Shown here in pieces: positions 1 through 7,172 of a stretch of 8,304 nucleotides of DNA. The stretch is from Firmicutes bacterium UBA6648 (GTDB lineage: Bacteria > Bacillota > Clostridia > Peptostreptococcales > Anaerovoracaceae). The notes beneath the pieces were generated by a model. That model ran no database searches. It was given only the letters and a program-made list of their open reading frames with translations, and was not told the origin of the DNA. Numbering within the stretch: the first letter of the stretch is position 1; each line of letters starts with the position of its first letter. A program made the translations under genes and the position numbers. The stretch is from NCBI GenBank assembly GCA_002455605.1, contig DKLE01000216.1, forward strand, positions 1-8,304, given 5' to 3'.

Positions 1-380
1 AAATCGCCAATCGTGTGGGTCAGAATCTTCTCGTAACTGTTTACATCGCTGGTGATAATGCTGATGTAATCTCCCGTCTGACCATGAGTAAAGCAGGATA
101 GTGGTATCTTTTTGATTTTATCACCCAAGAACAGCCGTACCTGTTTGCTCACAGCAGCACCTCCAATCTGGCTATCTGTGTATCCAACTCCATAGATGAT
201 AATCCTGAGTACAAAGATAACGCCCAGGAATACGGTCAAGCGGGATAAGCGGTTAAAATCAGCGGCTCCATCCCAGAGCATTCTCATAACTTCATAAAGA
301 AGAAAAAAATTGCATCCGGATAATAAACTTTCAATAACAGTCAAAACAATACCAATATAGAATTTATTATTTTTTCTCAT
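1..380 (-). CDS. ABC half-transporter (membrane domain plus presumed ATPase), N-terminal 126 residues only
   Basis: This gene runs off the left edge, so only its start is visible. The ATG at 380 lies 4 nt after the stop of the upstream gene, whose last codons supply an AAGGG ribosome-binding site, so the two are co-transcribed and probably translationally coupled. Reading the minus strand gives a basic start (MRKNNK), a hydrophobic helix at about residues 7-32, a second at about 47-67 (LTVFLGVIFVLRIIIYGVGY), then a charged stretch ending in a motif typical of type I ABC exporter-fold domains (LSCFTHGQTGDYISIITSDV, about 94-113). That last segment is the region between TM2 and TM3 where exporters carry an F-x-x-x-x-x-G-D-x-x-S signature. 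The ATPase domain is presumed to lie outside the window. By context it is the second subunit of a heterodimer with the 385-2193 product. The substrate is inferred, not seen. Confidence 0.88.
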   Translation of the reverse strand, partial: MRKNNKFYIGIVLTVIESLLSGCNFFLLYEVMRMLWDGAADFNRLSRLTVFLGVIFVLRIIIYGVGYTDSQIGGAAVSKQVRLFLGDKIKKIPLSCFTHGQTGDYISIITSDVNSYEKILTHTIGD

Positions 381-384
381 TAAA

Positions 385-2193
385 TTACCCTTCACATTCG
401 ACACTCCTTTCTAATTGATAGCTCATATTTCGGGCTGCCTCGTAATCTGCCCATGCCTGATGATAGTATTCATTTTTTTTACGAACTTCCTCGTGAGTAC
501 CAACACAGGTAATCCTGTGATTTTCTACTACAGCTACCCGGTCACACATCTTCAGGGCACCCAGCCGATGCGCCACTATGATAACGGTTTTGCTGCGGCA
601 CAGATTTCGGATGGCTTCATCAATCTCCAGCTGATTCTCCGGATCTGCTGCGGAAGTAGCTTCATCCAGGATTAAAATGGGTGCATTCTTCAGAATAGCT
701 CGGGCAATGGCGATACGCTGTTTTTCACCCCCGGAAAACCGGGATCCAAAGCTGCCTACCCTGGTATCATAGCCCTTTGGCAGCGACATAATAAAATCGT
801 CAATCTGAGCCTCTTTAGCTGCCGCACGTACTTCCTCCATACTGACATCACTTCCCATTCGAATATTTTCCAGCACGCTGTCACGGGTCAAAAAAGTCTT
901 TTGAAATACAACAGCGATATTTTGCAGCAATATCTCGTAGTCGATGTCCTTCACATTCTTTCCACCAATGAGCACTTCACCCTCTTGCACATCGTAGAAG
1001 CGGGAAATCAATTGAATGATAGTGCTCTTTCCTGCACCGGAACGCCCTACCAGGCCCACACTCTCTCCGTCCTTAATATGAAGGCTGCAATTCTCCAATG
1101 TATTTATTTTATGATCACAGGTCAACCTATCTTCCCTTTTATCTGAAGAGCCATTGATCTTGTAGGAAAATTCAACATTTTTCAGCTCAATATCATGCTT
1201 TTGGGGAAAACTTCCACCACTCTTGTAGGCTGGGATATTCAAAATCTCTTCTGTTTTAGTGATACCGGTAAGTACTTGAGCAAAACTGCTGCCCAACTCC
1301 TGAAGCGGACGAATCTCCGTGAGATACATAGAACCGATAAAAGCAAACAGCAAAAAGGTGCTTGCCGTAATGGAACCTTTTAAAAAGAACAATCCGCCCA
1401 ATGGAACCAACAACAGCATTCCGCATTCAATTACAACAATAAACGCTGCATAAAAAGGCCCCATCTTCCTGGACATTTCATTCCAGACATTGTTCTCTTC
1501 TTCCACTGCCGCAGAATATTTTTGAAACGATTTGCTGTCCATGTTATAGGCTTTAATGCTCTTCATTCCGCTGATGTACTCCACCATAACCGAATTCAAA
1601 TTAGCAACAGAGTTATTGGCCCGTCCCATCATTCCAGAGGCATTGCAGAACATAATACCCAAAATAACCATAGCTAATATCAGTGGAGTCAGAGAAATCA
1701 GCGCCAGTGGTACATTGACGGTCATAAGGTAGAAAAAAACAGCTATTGGGCCGACCAGATAGCATACCAGTTCCGGCACATTATGGGCCAAAAACAGTTC
1801 TAGTTTTTCAATATCTTCATTTAGCACGGTTTTGATTTCTCCTATACTTCTCTCATTGAGTGCTCCAAGGGGTACCTTCTCCAAATGCTGGACTACCATG
1901 CAGCGTACTTTATATAGTGCCCGGTAAGCCCCCTTATGCGAGGCGACACCAGAGCTGCCGAACAATATAAAGCGAATAAACATAGCTGCTGCAACCATCA
2001 CAGCATTCCGAATCACAAATTCTTTCGTACACGCTTGACTGAAAACCGCATCCATCAGTTTATAGATTCCGTAATAAGGAACCATGGTACACAGGCCGCT
2101 AAAGGCTGACAAACCAATAGCTAAATACATCCAATATTTTTCACGTCCGGCCCATTGGAGCAGGATTGCAATAGGATTCTTTTTCTTTTTCAT
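385..2193 (-). CDS. ABC transporter, fused permease/ATPase subunit (YbtP/IrtA-like, putative siderophore transport)
   Basis: This 602-residue protein has the exporter-fold layout: a six-helix membrane domain (about 20-310) followed by a nucleotide-binding domain (about 330-585). All ATPase motifs are present: A-loop Tyr344, Walker A GRSGAGKST (383-391), Q-loop Gln431, signature FSGGEKQ (486-492), Walker B ILILDE (506-511), D-loop SAAD and switch His542. Two details are unusual. The signature starts with Phe instead of Leu, and about 14 extra polar residues (roughly 346-362) separate the A-loop strand from Walker A. The ATG is preceded by AGGAGGAG at good spacing. It is the first gene of a pair with the gene at 1-380 and diverges from an AraC regulator with PchR-like character. 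In YbtPQ and IrtAB, proteins of this fold import metal-loaded siderophores. Import of a siderophore is therefore my inference; drug or peptide export remains possible. Confidence 0.9.
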   Translation of the reverse strand: MKKKKNPIAILLQWAGREKYWMYLAIGLSAFSGLCTMVPYYGIYKLMDAVFSQACTKEFVIRNAVMVAAAMFIRFILFGSSGVASHKGAYRALYKVRCMVVQHLEKVPLGALNERSIGEIKTVLNEDIEKLELFLAHNVPELVCYLVGPIAVFFYLMTVNVPLALISLTPLILAMVILGIMFCNASGMMGRANNSVANLNSVMVEYISGMKSIKAYNMDSKSFQKYSAAVEEENNVWNEMSRKMGPFYAAFIVVIECGMLLLVPLGGLFFLKGSITASTFLLFAFIGSMYLTEIRPLQELGSSFAQVLTGITKTEEILNIPAYKSGGSFPQKHDIELKNVEFSYKINGSSDKREDRLTCDHKINTLENCSLHIKDGESVGLVGRSGAGKSTIIQLISRFYDVQEGEVLIGGKNVKDIDYEILLQNIAVVFQKTFLTRDSVLENIRMGSDVSMEEVRAAAKEAQIDDFIMSLPKGYDTRVGSFGSRFSGGEKQRIAIARAILKNAPILILDEATSAADPENQLEIDEAIRNLCRSKTVIIVAHRLGALKMCDRVAVVENHRITCVGTHEEVRKKNEYYHQAWADYEAARNMSYQLERSVECEG

Positions 2194-2240
2194 ATGGAAT
2201 TACTCCTCCTCTTGTGAAGCGTCGTTTTCTTGACGCAGCC

Positions 2241-2302
2241 ATTATGATGTGTTATCATTCGGTTAGATATGGCTAACCACATGATAAACATACCCCATTA
2301 TA
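2241..2302 (-). promoter_or_regulatory. candidate promoters of the ABC transporter pair
   Basis: Two possible -10 boxes can be seen on the minus strand. CATAAT (2246-2241) lies about 48 nt before the ATG and has no recognisable -35; the space where one would sit is filled by the 36-bp dyad, a layout expected when an AraC-type activator replaces a poor -35. TATAAT (2302-2297) is a better -10 match but also has a weak -35, and it would place the dyad at or just after the transcription start. The sequence alone does not choose between them. Confidence 0.35.
2252..2287. promoter_or_regulatory. 36-bp imperfect dyad, candidate operator of the AraC-type regulator
   Basis: The arms are TTATCAT (2252-2258) and GGTTAG (2261-2266) on the left, mirrored by CTAACC (2273-2278) and ATGATAA (2281-2287) on the right. 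The pairs are perfect apart from a 2-bp mismatch between the two boxes of each arm, and the central spacer is 6 bp. A further ATGAT at 2244-2248 pairs with the ATCAT of the left arm, giving a nested, overlapping repeat. It sits between divergent genes and is not followed by a T-tract, so it is more likely a protein-binding site than a terminator. The AraC-type protein encoded at 2387-3358 is the obvious candidate ligand. A Fur-like role for the TTATCAT/ATGATAA boxes is an alternative. Confidence 0.55.
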
Positions 2303-2386
2303 GGTGAACTTACAATATTTCACGGAGGAGTTCGTGTTTTCAGGGTAAAAATGTGTGTAATCGGAGTATAAGGAGTAATAAAATTC

Positions 2387-3358
2387 ATGAATGATATTGT
2401 TGACAGCTACTATAAGGAAGAATTTGCAGAGAAAGGATTCCTGCCTGCCCAAGATAATTCATCCTACTGTGAAATCGGTTCAACATGGAAGCTATCTAGT
2501 GAGATCGGGGAAGGCACTTTCTGGATTTACGGACAAAAAAATTTATTTGATATTAAAATTCATGATTTCTTTTTTTACAAAGATACCATGGTGGAATTCG
2601 ATATGCCAAAATGTCTGGGAATCATGCAATATGATTCCATATCAGGCGAGGAGCTTTCTCCGTACCGTAGATTAGAGGCTGGAAGCATCAAAAGCTTTAT
2701 TGGCGGATACCAGCCTTATAAGATTTTGCTTCACAAAAAAATCCCGATCCGGTCTATTGGAATCGAGATTATGCCCGCCTATTATAGCGATTATTTAAAA
2801 AAGCAATATCCGGGCGAATGCACCAACCCACAGGAAGCATTCGCGGCTGTTGGTCAAACAAAAAAGTTTCCGGAAATGGTTCGCCTGTTAAGCCAAGTAA
2901 AAAACTACCGGGGACAAGGATTATCTGCTAAATTGTTTTTTGAAGGAAAAGTGGCTGAGGCGGTTTCACTCATTGTGGAATGGAGCAAATCACCGACAAT
3001 CAAACAGGAAGTGCATCGCCGCCTTTCTTCTCAGGACATTTATCAAATTGAAATGCTTACGTCTTTTTTAAACGATCACTATACACAAGACACCTGTCTG
3101 AAACAGCTTGTTAAAATAGCTTGTATGGGAACTACAAAGCTTCAAACAGCTTTCAAAAAATACCACGGATGCACGATTACTGCTTATATTCAGCAGCGCC
3201 GTATGAGCCAGGCCGAATATCTGCTGGCAAATACCGATCTAACCATTGGGCAGGTAGCCGAAAGTGTGGGTTATTCTAAAGCCAGTCGTTTCTCCGAGTT
3301 ATTTCGTAAGAGTACTGGCCTTCTGCCGGGAGAATTTCGTAAGATGACTCAAAGCTAA
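2387..3358 (+). CDS. AraC-family transcriptional regulator, PchR/YbtA-like
   Basis: This 323-residue protein ends in a classical AraC/XylS DNA-binding domain (about 218-323). The first helix-turn-helix lies at about 238-261. The second is at about 286-308 and is followed by the family tail LPGEFRK (313-319). The N-terminal 200 residues lack an obvious cupin barrel signature. They resemble PchR-type regulators, which sense a siderophore and activate its transport genes, particularly around the segment GYQPYKILLHKKIPIRSIGIEI (about 107-128). The start is set by AAGGAG at 2370-2375, 11 nt before the ATG; the next in-frame options have no such site. It is transcribed away from the ABC pair across a shared 193-bp spacer with a strong dyad, so it most likely controls those transporters and perhaps itself. 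The family is certain; the siderophore link is an inference from similarity and context. Confidence 0.9.
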   Translation: MNDIVDSYYKEEFAEKGFLPAQDNSSYCEIGSTWKLSSEIGEGTFWIYGQKNLFDIKIHDFFFYKDTMVEFDMPKCLGIMQYDSISGEELSPYRRLEAGSIKSFIGGYQPYKILLHKKIPIRSIGIEIMPAYYSDYLKKQYPGECTNPQEAFAAVGQTKKFPEMVRLLSQVKNYRGQGLSAKLFFEGKVAEAVSLIVEWSKSPTIKQEVHRRLSSQDIYQIEMLTSFLNDHYTQDTCLKQLVKIACMGTTKLQTAFKKYHGCTITAYIQQRRMSQAEYLLANTDLTIGQVAESVGYSKASRFSELFRKSTGLLPGEFRKMTQS

Positions 3359-3441
3359 TTTATTATGTAATGTGGGGCTGGCAGACACGTTACCGGAATA
3401 CTTTTAGATTAGCTATAAAAGCAGTTTGTACACTTTATTTT

Positions 3442-3479
3442 TAATCAAAGAAATAATTTACTTCTTTGATTACGTTTTT
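3442..3479 (+). terminator. rho-independent terminator after the araC-type gene
   Basis: A perfect 11-bp stem is formed by TAATCAAAGAA (3442-3452) and TTCTTTGATTA (3462-3472), with a 9-nt loop, followed by CG and five T residues (3475-3479). The stem is AT-rich, so strength may be modest. In the opposite direction it follows the stop of the convergent gene but is trailed by AAAATA rather than a T-tract, so it looks mainly plus-strand directed. The T-tract overlaps the last codon of the convergent gene. Confidence 0.65.
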
Positions 3480-4071
3480 ATTCAACAGTTTTAAATGTTT
3501 TTAAATTATATATTAAATAATCCTTAATTCCTTGTGCCATAAAATCCCCAAGACTGGTTGAATAGGATAAAATCCTCTCATAAGTATCGATGCTGTTTCT
3601 ATATCGTTTTGATACGAAAGCCATAATTTCCTGAATTGTCATGTCGGTAAAAGTATAAATATAATTCTCCAACGTGTTTTGTGCCCAAAATGGGTTTATT
3701 TGTGTAAGCAATTCAACCCTTTCACCAGCACTTTGATATATTTGCTTGACAATTTCATCCGCGACACTTGAATTGCCTTCCACGAGAGCATCAATTAAAC
3801 TAATCATCAACATTATGTATTCTGAAAATAAATTAATGTAATCATCAGCAACCTTGTCACCGAAGAAAGTTCTCATGATACCTCCAAAATCTGCTACAAT
3901 TCTGAAAAGCTTCTCTTTAATCTGCTCTAGTAGTTCAGTCTCTGCCTGTAAAGTTTTTGCCATCAGATATGTGCTTAACCATGTAGCTATATCTCTCCAT
4001 ATAACCCTTCCTCTAAAAACTATGTTATCTACATCTTGCTGTGCTTTAGCTCTTTGAAAAACCCCTATCAT
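3478..4071 (-). CDS. all-helical protein of unknown function (family often mislabelled acetylglutamate kinase)
   Basis: The reading frame is open from 4170, but I place the start at the ATG at 4071 because AAGGGGG lies just before it and the upstream part has no ribosome-binding site. This gives 197 residues. The protein has no signal peptide and no convincing membrane span, and appears almost wholly alpha-helical. Recognisable patches are FFGDKVADDY (69-78), INPFW (125-129) and GDFMAQGI (175-182). From memory these match a group of small Firmicute proteins carrying an INPYW-like motif and a MADxMAxGI-like tail, frequently but wrongly labelled acetylglutamate kinase. No kinase motif is visible. 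The gene is monocistronic, convergent with the araC-type gene and separated from the trp transport operon by a terminator, so the neighbours give no clue to its role. Its base composition is more AT-rich than that of the left-hand ABC genes. Confidence 0.75.
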   Translation of the reverse strand: MIGVFQRAKAQQDVDNIVFRGRVIWRDIATWLSTYLMAKTLQAETELLEQIKEKLFRIVADFGGIMRTFFGDKVADDYINLFSEYIMLMISLIDALVEGNSSVADEIVKQIYQSAGERVELLTQINPFWAQNTLENYIYTFTDMTIQEIMAFVSKRYRNSIDTYERILSYSTSLGDFMAQGIKDYLIYNLKTFKTVE

Positions 4072-4170
4072 TTTACGCACCCCCTTATTGTTATTGTATT
4101 CAAATATTTTTATTTGGTTATGGGGTATAAGGCTTAATATTTTAGTCCAACTTGCATTTACTAAGCACAT

Positions 4171-4199
4171 TAGATAAAAAAAATGAAATCCGTTTGCAA
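4171..4199 (-). promoter_or_regulatory. candidate promoter of the helical unknown gene
   Basis: On the minus strand TTGCAA (4199-4194) and TATCTA (4176-4171) are separated by 17 nt, a sigma-A-like arrangement with two mismatches in each box. It lies just past the terminator of the upstream operon, which fits a separate transcription unit, and would leave a leader of about 90 nt. The region is AT-rich, so chance matches are likely. Confidence 0.4.
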
Positions 4200-4211
4200 G
4201 AAATCCAATGC

Positions 4212-4254
4212 AAAAAAATAAGGTTGCATGATCTTAATCATAATCACGCAAACC
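4212..4254 (-). terminator. rho-independent terminator of the trp transport operon
   Basis: On the minus strand AGGTTTGCGTGAT (4254-4242) can pair with ATCATGCAACCT (4232-4221), with one bulged base and one mismatch; the next bases are TATTTTTTT (4220-4212). It lies about 80 nt beyond the stop of the ATPase gene, the last gene of the operon, and separates it from the gene at 3478-4071. Confidence 0.75.
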
Positions 4255-4275
4255 TATTAATTGAACTCGGTTTGT

Positions 4276-4291
4276 AGTACTTTTTAGTACT
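4276..4291. repeat. short palindrome pair AGTACT-TTTT-AGTACT
   Basis: The palindromic hexamer AGTACT occurs twice around a TTTT loop, between the ATPase stop codon and the operon terminator. It can form a 6-bp hairpin in the 3' untranslated region of the operon. No T-tract follows on the minus strand, so it is not a terminator by itself. Function unknown. Confidence 0.4.
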
Positions 4292-4334
4292 CTCATAATA
4301 CCTTTTTCTTATCTATTTGTTTAAATTTCACCAT

Positions 4335-5108
4335 TTACAATAACATCCTATCGTTATCAATCTCAAATTGGGCTATCAACTTTTCCACTGTCATTTCTCT
4401 TCGCTTCTCTCCGCTTATATCCATGACAATTTGTCCTTCCTGCATTAAAATCGTCCGGTTTCCATGCTCCAAAGCTGCTTTCATGTTATGGGTAATCATC
4501 ATTGTACACAGCTTTTCTTCTTTTGAAAAATAATCGGTAAGCTCCAGTACCTTAGCCGCAGCACTTGGGTCCAGTGCCGCTGTATGCTCATCCAAAAGCA
4601 GCAGTTTAGGATTAGACATGACTGCCATAAATAATGTCAGTGCTTGTCTTTGCCCTCCTGATAACAATCTTGCTTTCTGTTTCATTCTATCCTCCAAGCC
4701 CATTCCCAGTAAAGACAATTTTTCTCGGAATAACTCTCTTTGATTTTTGCTTATACCCGCTTGAAGGCCATGAAAATGATTTTTATTGTACGCAATCGAA
4801 AGATTTTCTTCAATGGTCATATCAAAGGCTGTTCCTTTTAACGGATCTTGGAACACACGGCCAATCATCTTTGAACGCTTAAATTCAGGCCGTTTGGTTA
4901 TATCTATACCATCCAGGATCACCTTCCCTGAATCAATAGGAAAAACTCCTGAAAGGCAATTCATTAGCGTCGATTTTCCAGCCCCATTACTGCCGATAAT
5001 AGTCACAAAATCTCCCGGCTGCAAGTGTAGATTTAATTTATTGATAGCAATTTTTTCATTGATGGTGCCTCTTCCGAAGGTTTTTTGCATATTTTCTACT
5101 GTCAGCAT
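4335..5108 (-). CDS. trpZ: ABC transporter ATPase subunit (TrpZ-type, tryptophan uptake)
   Basis: This 257-residue cytoplasmic ATPase has a complete motif set: Walker A GSNGAGKST (39-47), Q-loop in RVFQDP with Gln87, signature LSGGQ (149-153), Walker B LLLLDE (169-174) and switch His207 in ITHNM. The extended Walker B/D-loop DEHTAALDP (173-181), with His after the catalytic Glu, is typical of the ATPases that accompany ABC_sub_bind-type solute-binding proteins. The ATG lies one base past the permease stop and is preceded by AAGGAGG within the last permease codons, so translation is probably coupled. It is the last gene of a three-gene operon under a tryptophan T-box and is followed by a terminator. 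The ATPase family is certain. Tryptophan as the substrate rests on the T-box and on the known Firmicute TrpXYZ gene order. Confidence 0.88.
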   Translation of the reverse strand: MLTVENMQKTFGRGTINEKIAINKLNLHLQPGDFVTIIGSNGAGKSTLMNCLSGVFPIDSGKVILDGIDITKRPEFKRSKMIGRVFQDPLKGTAFDMTIEENLSIAYNKNHFHGLQAGISKNQRELFREKLSLLGMGLEDRMKQKARLLSGGQRQALTLFMAVMSNPKLLLLDEHTAALDPSAAAKVLELTDYFSKEEKLCTMMITHNMKAALEHGNRTILMQEGQIVMDISGEKRREMTVEKLIAQFEIDNDRMLL

Positions 5109-5109
5109 A

Positions 5110-6015
5110 TTATTGAGCCTCCTTCTTAACCATTAATGATTTAAATGGAAAATTTTCACTGAATGTGCCTATGGCTAATGCTCCTACAACGATAACAGCG
5201 GACACTAGCTTTAGATCACTTGTTGGCAAACCAAATGCCAGCGCCTGAGCAATAATTAGACGGTAAGCTATGGCGCCTAAAGAAACGGCTATTAACCTTC
5301 TTAGCAGTGACTTCGTTCCGAAAATAGCTTCTCCGATTATCACCGATGCCAGTCCAATCACAACCATACCGGTTCCCATGGTAACATCTGCAAAAGACTG
5401 ATACTGTGCCAGCATTCCCCCAGCTAATGCTACAAAACCGTTGGAAAGCGCAAGACCTAAAACTTTCATAGCCTCACTGTCTATGGCATAAGCTCTCACC
5501 ATTTCTTCATTATCCCCTGTAGCTCGAAGAGCAAATCCCAGCCGGGTCTTTAAGAAGAAAAAAAACAGTAAAATAACAGCTATTAAAATAATGGCTCCTA
5601 TAATCAGTGCCGAATATCCTTGAGGAAAAATATTATTGGCTATTTTATATAGAGTATTACTTCTAGTTAAAGATACATTTGGTTTATCCCCCATGATTCT
5701 AAGATTAATAGAGTATAATCCCAGCATCACCAATATTCCAGCCAGCAGTGCCTGTATTTTTAATTTAGTGTTTAACAGCGCAGTTACTGCTCCAGCTATA
5801 CACCCGCAGACAAAGGCTAACAATAATCCCAAAATCGGATGATATCCCAGGCTGCAAACGACAGCCGAGGCAGCGGCACCAGTTACAACGCTGCCGTCAA
5901 CTGTCAAATCAGGGGTATTTAGTGTTCTAAAGGAGAGAAAAACCCCCAGAGCTAATACTGCATATATCATACCCTGTTCCAATGAACCCATAACTGCTAC
6001 AAAATTCAATAACAT
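5110..6015 (-). CDS. trpY: ABC transporter permease (TrpY-type, tryptophan uptake)
   Basis: This is a 301-residue membrane protein with about eight hydrophobic segments, belonging to the branched-chain-type permease superfamily (BPD_transp_2). The conserved N-terminal stretch FRTLNTPDLTVDGS (29-42) is characteristic of the permeases that partner ABC_sub_bind proteins. The cytoplasmic loop TRLGFALRATGDNEEMVRAY (157-176) is the expected contact site for the ATPase. I start at the ATG at 6015 because GGAGGA sits about 5 nt upstream; a TTG four codons earlier would overlap that site. It lies 45 nt after the solute-binding protein gene and 1 nt before the ATPase gene. The protein probably forms the membrane channel as a homodimer. 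Substrate assignment is inferred from the T-box leader. Confidence 0.88.
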   Translation of the reverse strand: MLLNFVAVMGSLEQGMIYAVLALGVFLSFRTLNTPDLTVDGSVVTGAAASAVVCSLGYHPILGLLLAFVCGCIAGAVTALLNTKLKIQALLAGILVMLGLYSINLRIMGDKPNVSLTRSNTLYKIANNIFPQGYSALIIGAIILIAVILLFFFFLKTRLGFALRATGDNEEMVRAYAIDSEAMKVLGLALSNGFVALAGGMLAQYQSFADVTMGTGMVVIGLASVIIGEAIFGTKSLLRRLIAVSLGAIAYRLIIAQALAFGLPTSDLKLVSAVIVVGALAIGTFSENFPFKSLMVKKEAQ

Positions 6016-6060
6016 AATGTCCTCCAAGTCCGCCTTAAATCCAATTTATTGTGTACTGAT

Positions 6061-7065
6061 TTATTCAGATAAATCAGTTGCTTTTTCTAAAATCTCTGCA
6101 GGAATTTTAAGACCAATTTCTTCTGCGGTTTTCTTATTAATATAAATCTGTGTATCTGACATCACCTGTACAGGTATAGTTGCTGTATCTGCTCCGTTCA
6201 GTACCTTGGCTGCCATTGTACCGGTTGCTTTACCTAATGCCACATAATTGACACCATCCGTAGCCAAACCTCCGTCTGCTACCATTGAGTCTGCCGCTAC
6301 ATAATAAGGAAGCTTTGCTTTATTTAAAACATCTACAATAGTAGGCATTGCTGTTGCTACGGTGTTGTCAATAGGAGAAAAAACAGCATCAACCTTACCC
6401 ACCAATGACTGAGCAGCTTGTTGAATTTCACTGCTGTTCATAATAGTTGCTTCAACAATTTTAATTCCCTTAGTTTCTGCGTATTCTTTCAGTTCTTTCA
6501 TAACAGATACCGAATTAGGTTCTCCAGTACTGTAAATCGCACCCAGGGTTTTAATATCAGGAGTCATCTGAAGAGCTAAATCCATTATTTTTTTTGCTGA
6601 AACGGTATCTGATGTTCCTGTTATATTTCCCCCCGGATTTTCCATACTATCCACTAGACCAGCACCTACAGGATCGGTAACTGCTGAGAATACAATGGGA
6701 ATACTTGTTGTTTCTCCAAGAGCTGCTTGTGCAGAAGGTGTAGCTATGGCTATAATTAAATCATAATTATTAGCTGAAAAGGATTGGCAGATAGTCTTTA
6801 GATTATTTGTATCATTCTGTGCATTCTTATAATCTATTTTAACCGTTTTACCATCAACAAATCCTTTTTCCTCAAGCTGCTTTAGGATGTTTTCACGAAT
6901 TGTATCCAATGATGGATGTTCAACAATTTGTACGATACCTATAGTCGGTAAACTTGTTTTGTCTTTTGTTCCCTCCTTGGACTTACTATCATTTCCGCAG
7001 CCTGTCAATAAAGCCGCAGCAGTCAATAACATAACTAATAATACTGATAACGTTCTCATTTTCAT
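6061..7065 (-). CDS. trpX: lipoprotein solute-binding protein (TrpX-type, ABC_sub_bind family)
   Basis: This 334-residue exported lipoprotein begins with a basic n-region (MKMR), a hydrophobic core and the lipobox LLTGC, so Cys23 should be lipidated after signal peptidase II cleavage. A short Lys/Ser-rich linker (24-37) precedes a type I periplasmic-binding fold. Family signatures of ABC_sub_bind (PF04392) are visible: IVEHPSLDTIRENI near the start, ATPSAQA (108-114), PIVFSAVTDP (123-132) and PGGNITGTSD (144-153). I choose the ATG at 7065 because AAGGTG lies 6 nt upstream; a GTG three codons earlier (7074) is also open but would use the ribosome-binding site itself as its start codon. It is the first gene after a T-box leader with a UGG specifier, matching TrpX of the Firmicute tryptophan transporter. 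Tyrosine or another amino acid is a less likely ligand. Confidence 0.88.
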   Translation of the reverse strand: MKMRTLSVLLVMLLTAAALLTGCGNDSKSKEGTKDKTSLPTIGIVQIVEHPSLDTIRENILKQLEEKGFVDGKTVKIDYKNAQNDTNNLKTICQSFSANNYDLIIAIATPSAQAALGETTSIPIVFSAVTDPVGAGLVDSMENPGGNITGTSDTVSAKKIMDLALQMTPDIKTLGAIYSTGEPNSVSVMKELKEYAETKGIKIVEATIMNSSEIQQAAQSLVGKVDAVFSPIDNTVATAMPTIVDVLNKAKLPYYVAADSMVADGGLATDGVNYVALGKATGTMAAKVLNGADTATIPVQVMSDTQIYINKKTAEEIGLKIPAEILEKATDLSE

Positions 7066-7127
7066 TTTCTTCACCTTTTTCTCTTTCTACTAAAATTAAG
7101 ATTAATTTGTGTGATGAAGTTAGGCGG

Positions 7128-7172
7128 AATAAAAAAACACTCATCCATGTATAAAATATACAAGGACAAGTG
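7128..7172 (-). terminator. T-box leader terminator (attenuator)
   Basis: CACTTGTCCTTGTATA (7172-7157) can pair with TATACATGGATGAGTG (7153-7138) over 16 positions, with two G-U wobbles and one mismatch, around a TTT loop; seven T residues follow (7137-7131). Its 5' arm contains the GTCC and TTGT bases needed by the antiterminator, so the two structures exclude each other. Confidence 0.88.

Noticed and set aside
415..1383. Several plus-strand open frames (415-675, 901-1146, 1195-1383)
   Set aside because: They are antisense to a clear 602-residue ABC transporter, have no ribosome-binding sites and no recognisable domains.
3367..3393. Hairpin GTAATGTG/CACGTTAC after the araC-type gene
   Set aside because: The 8-bp stem with one G-U has an 11-nt loop and no T-tract directly after it; the terminator at 3442-3479 is a much better candidate for the transcript end.
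4072..4170. N-terminal extension of the helical protein by 33 residues
   Set aside because: There is no ribosome-binding site before the ATG at 4170, while AAGGGGG precedes the ATG at 4071; the candidate promoter would also start transcription inside the extension.
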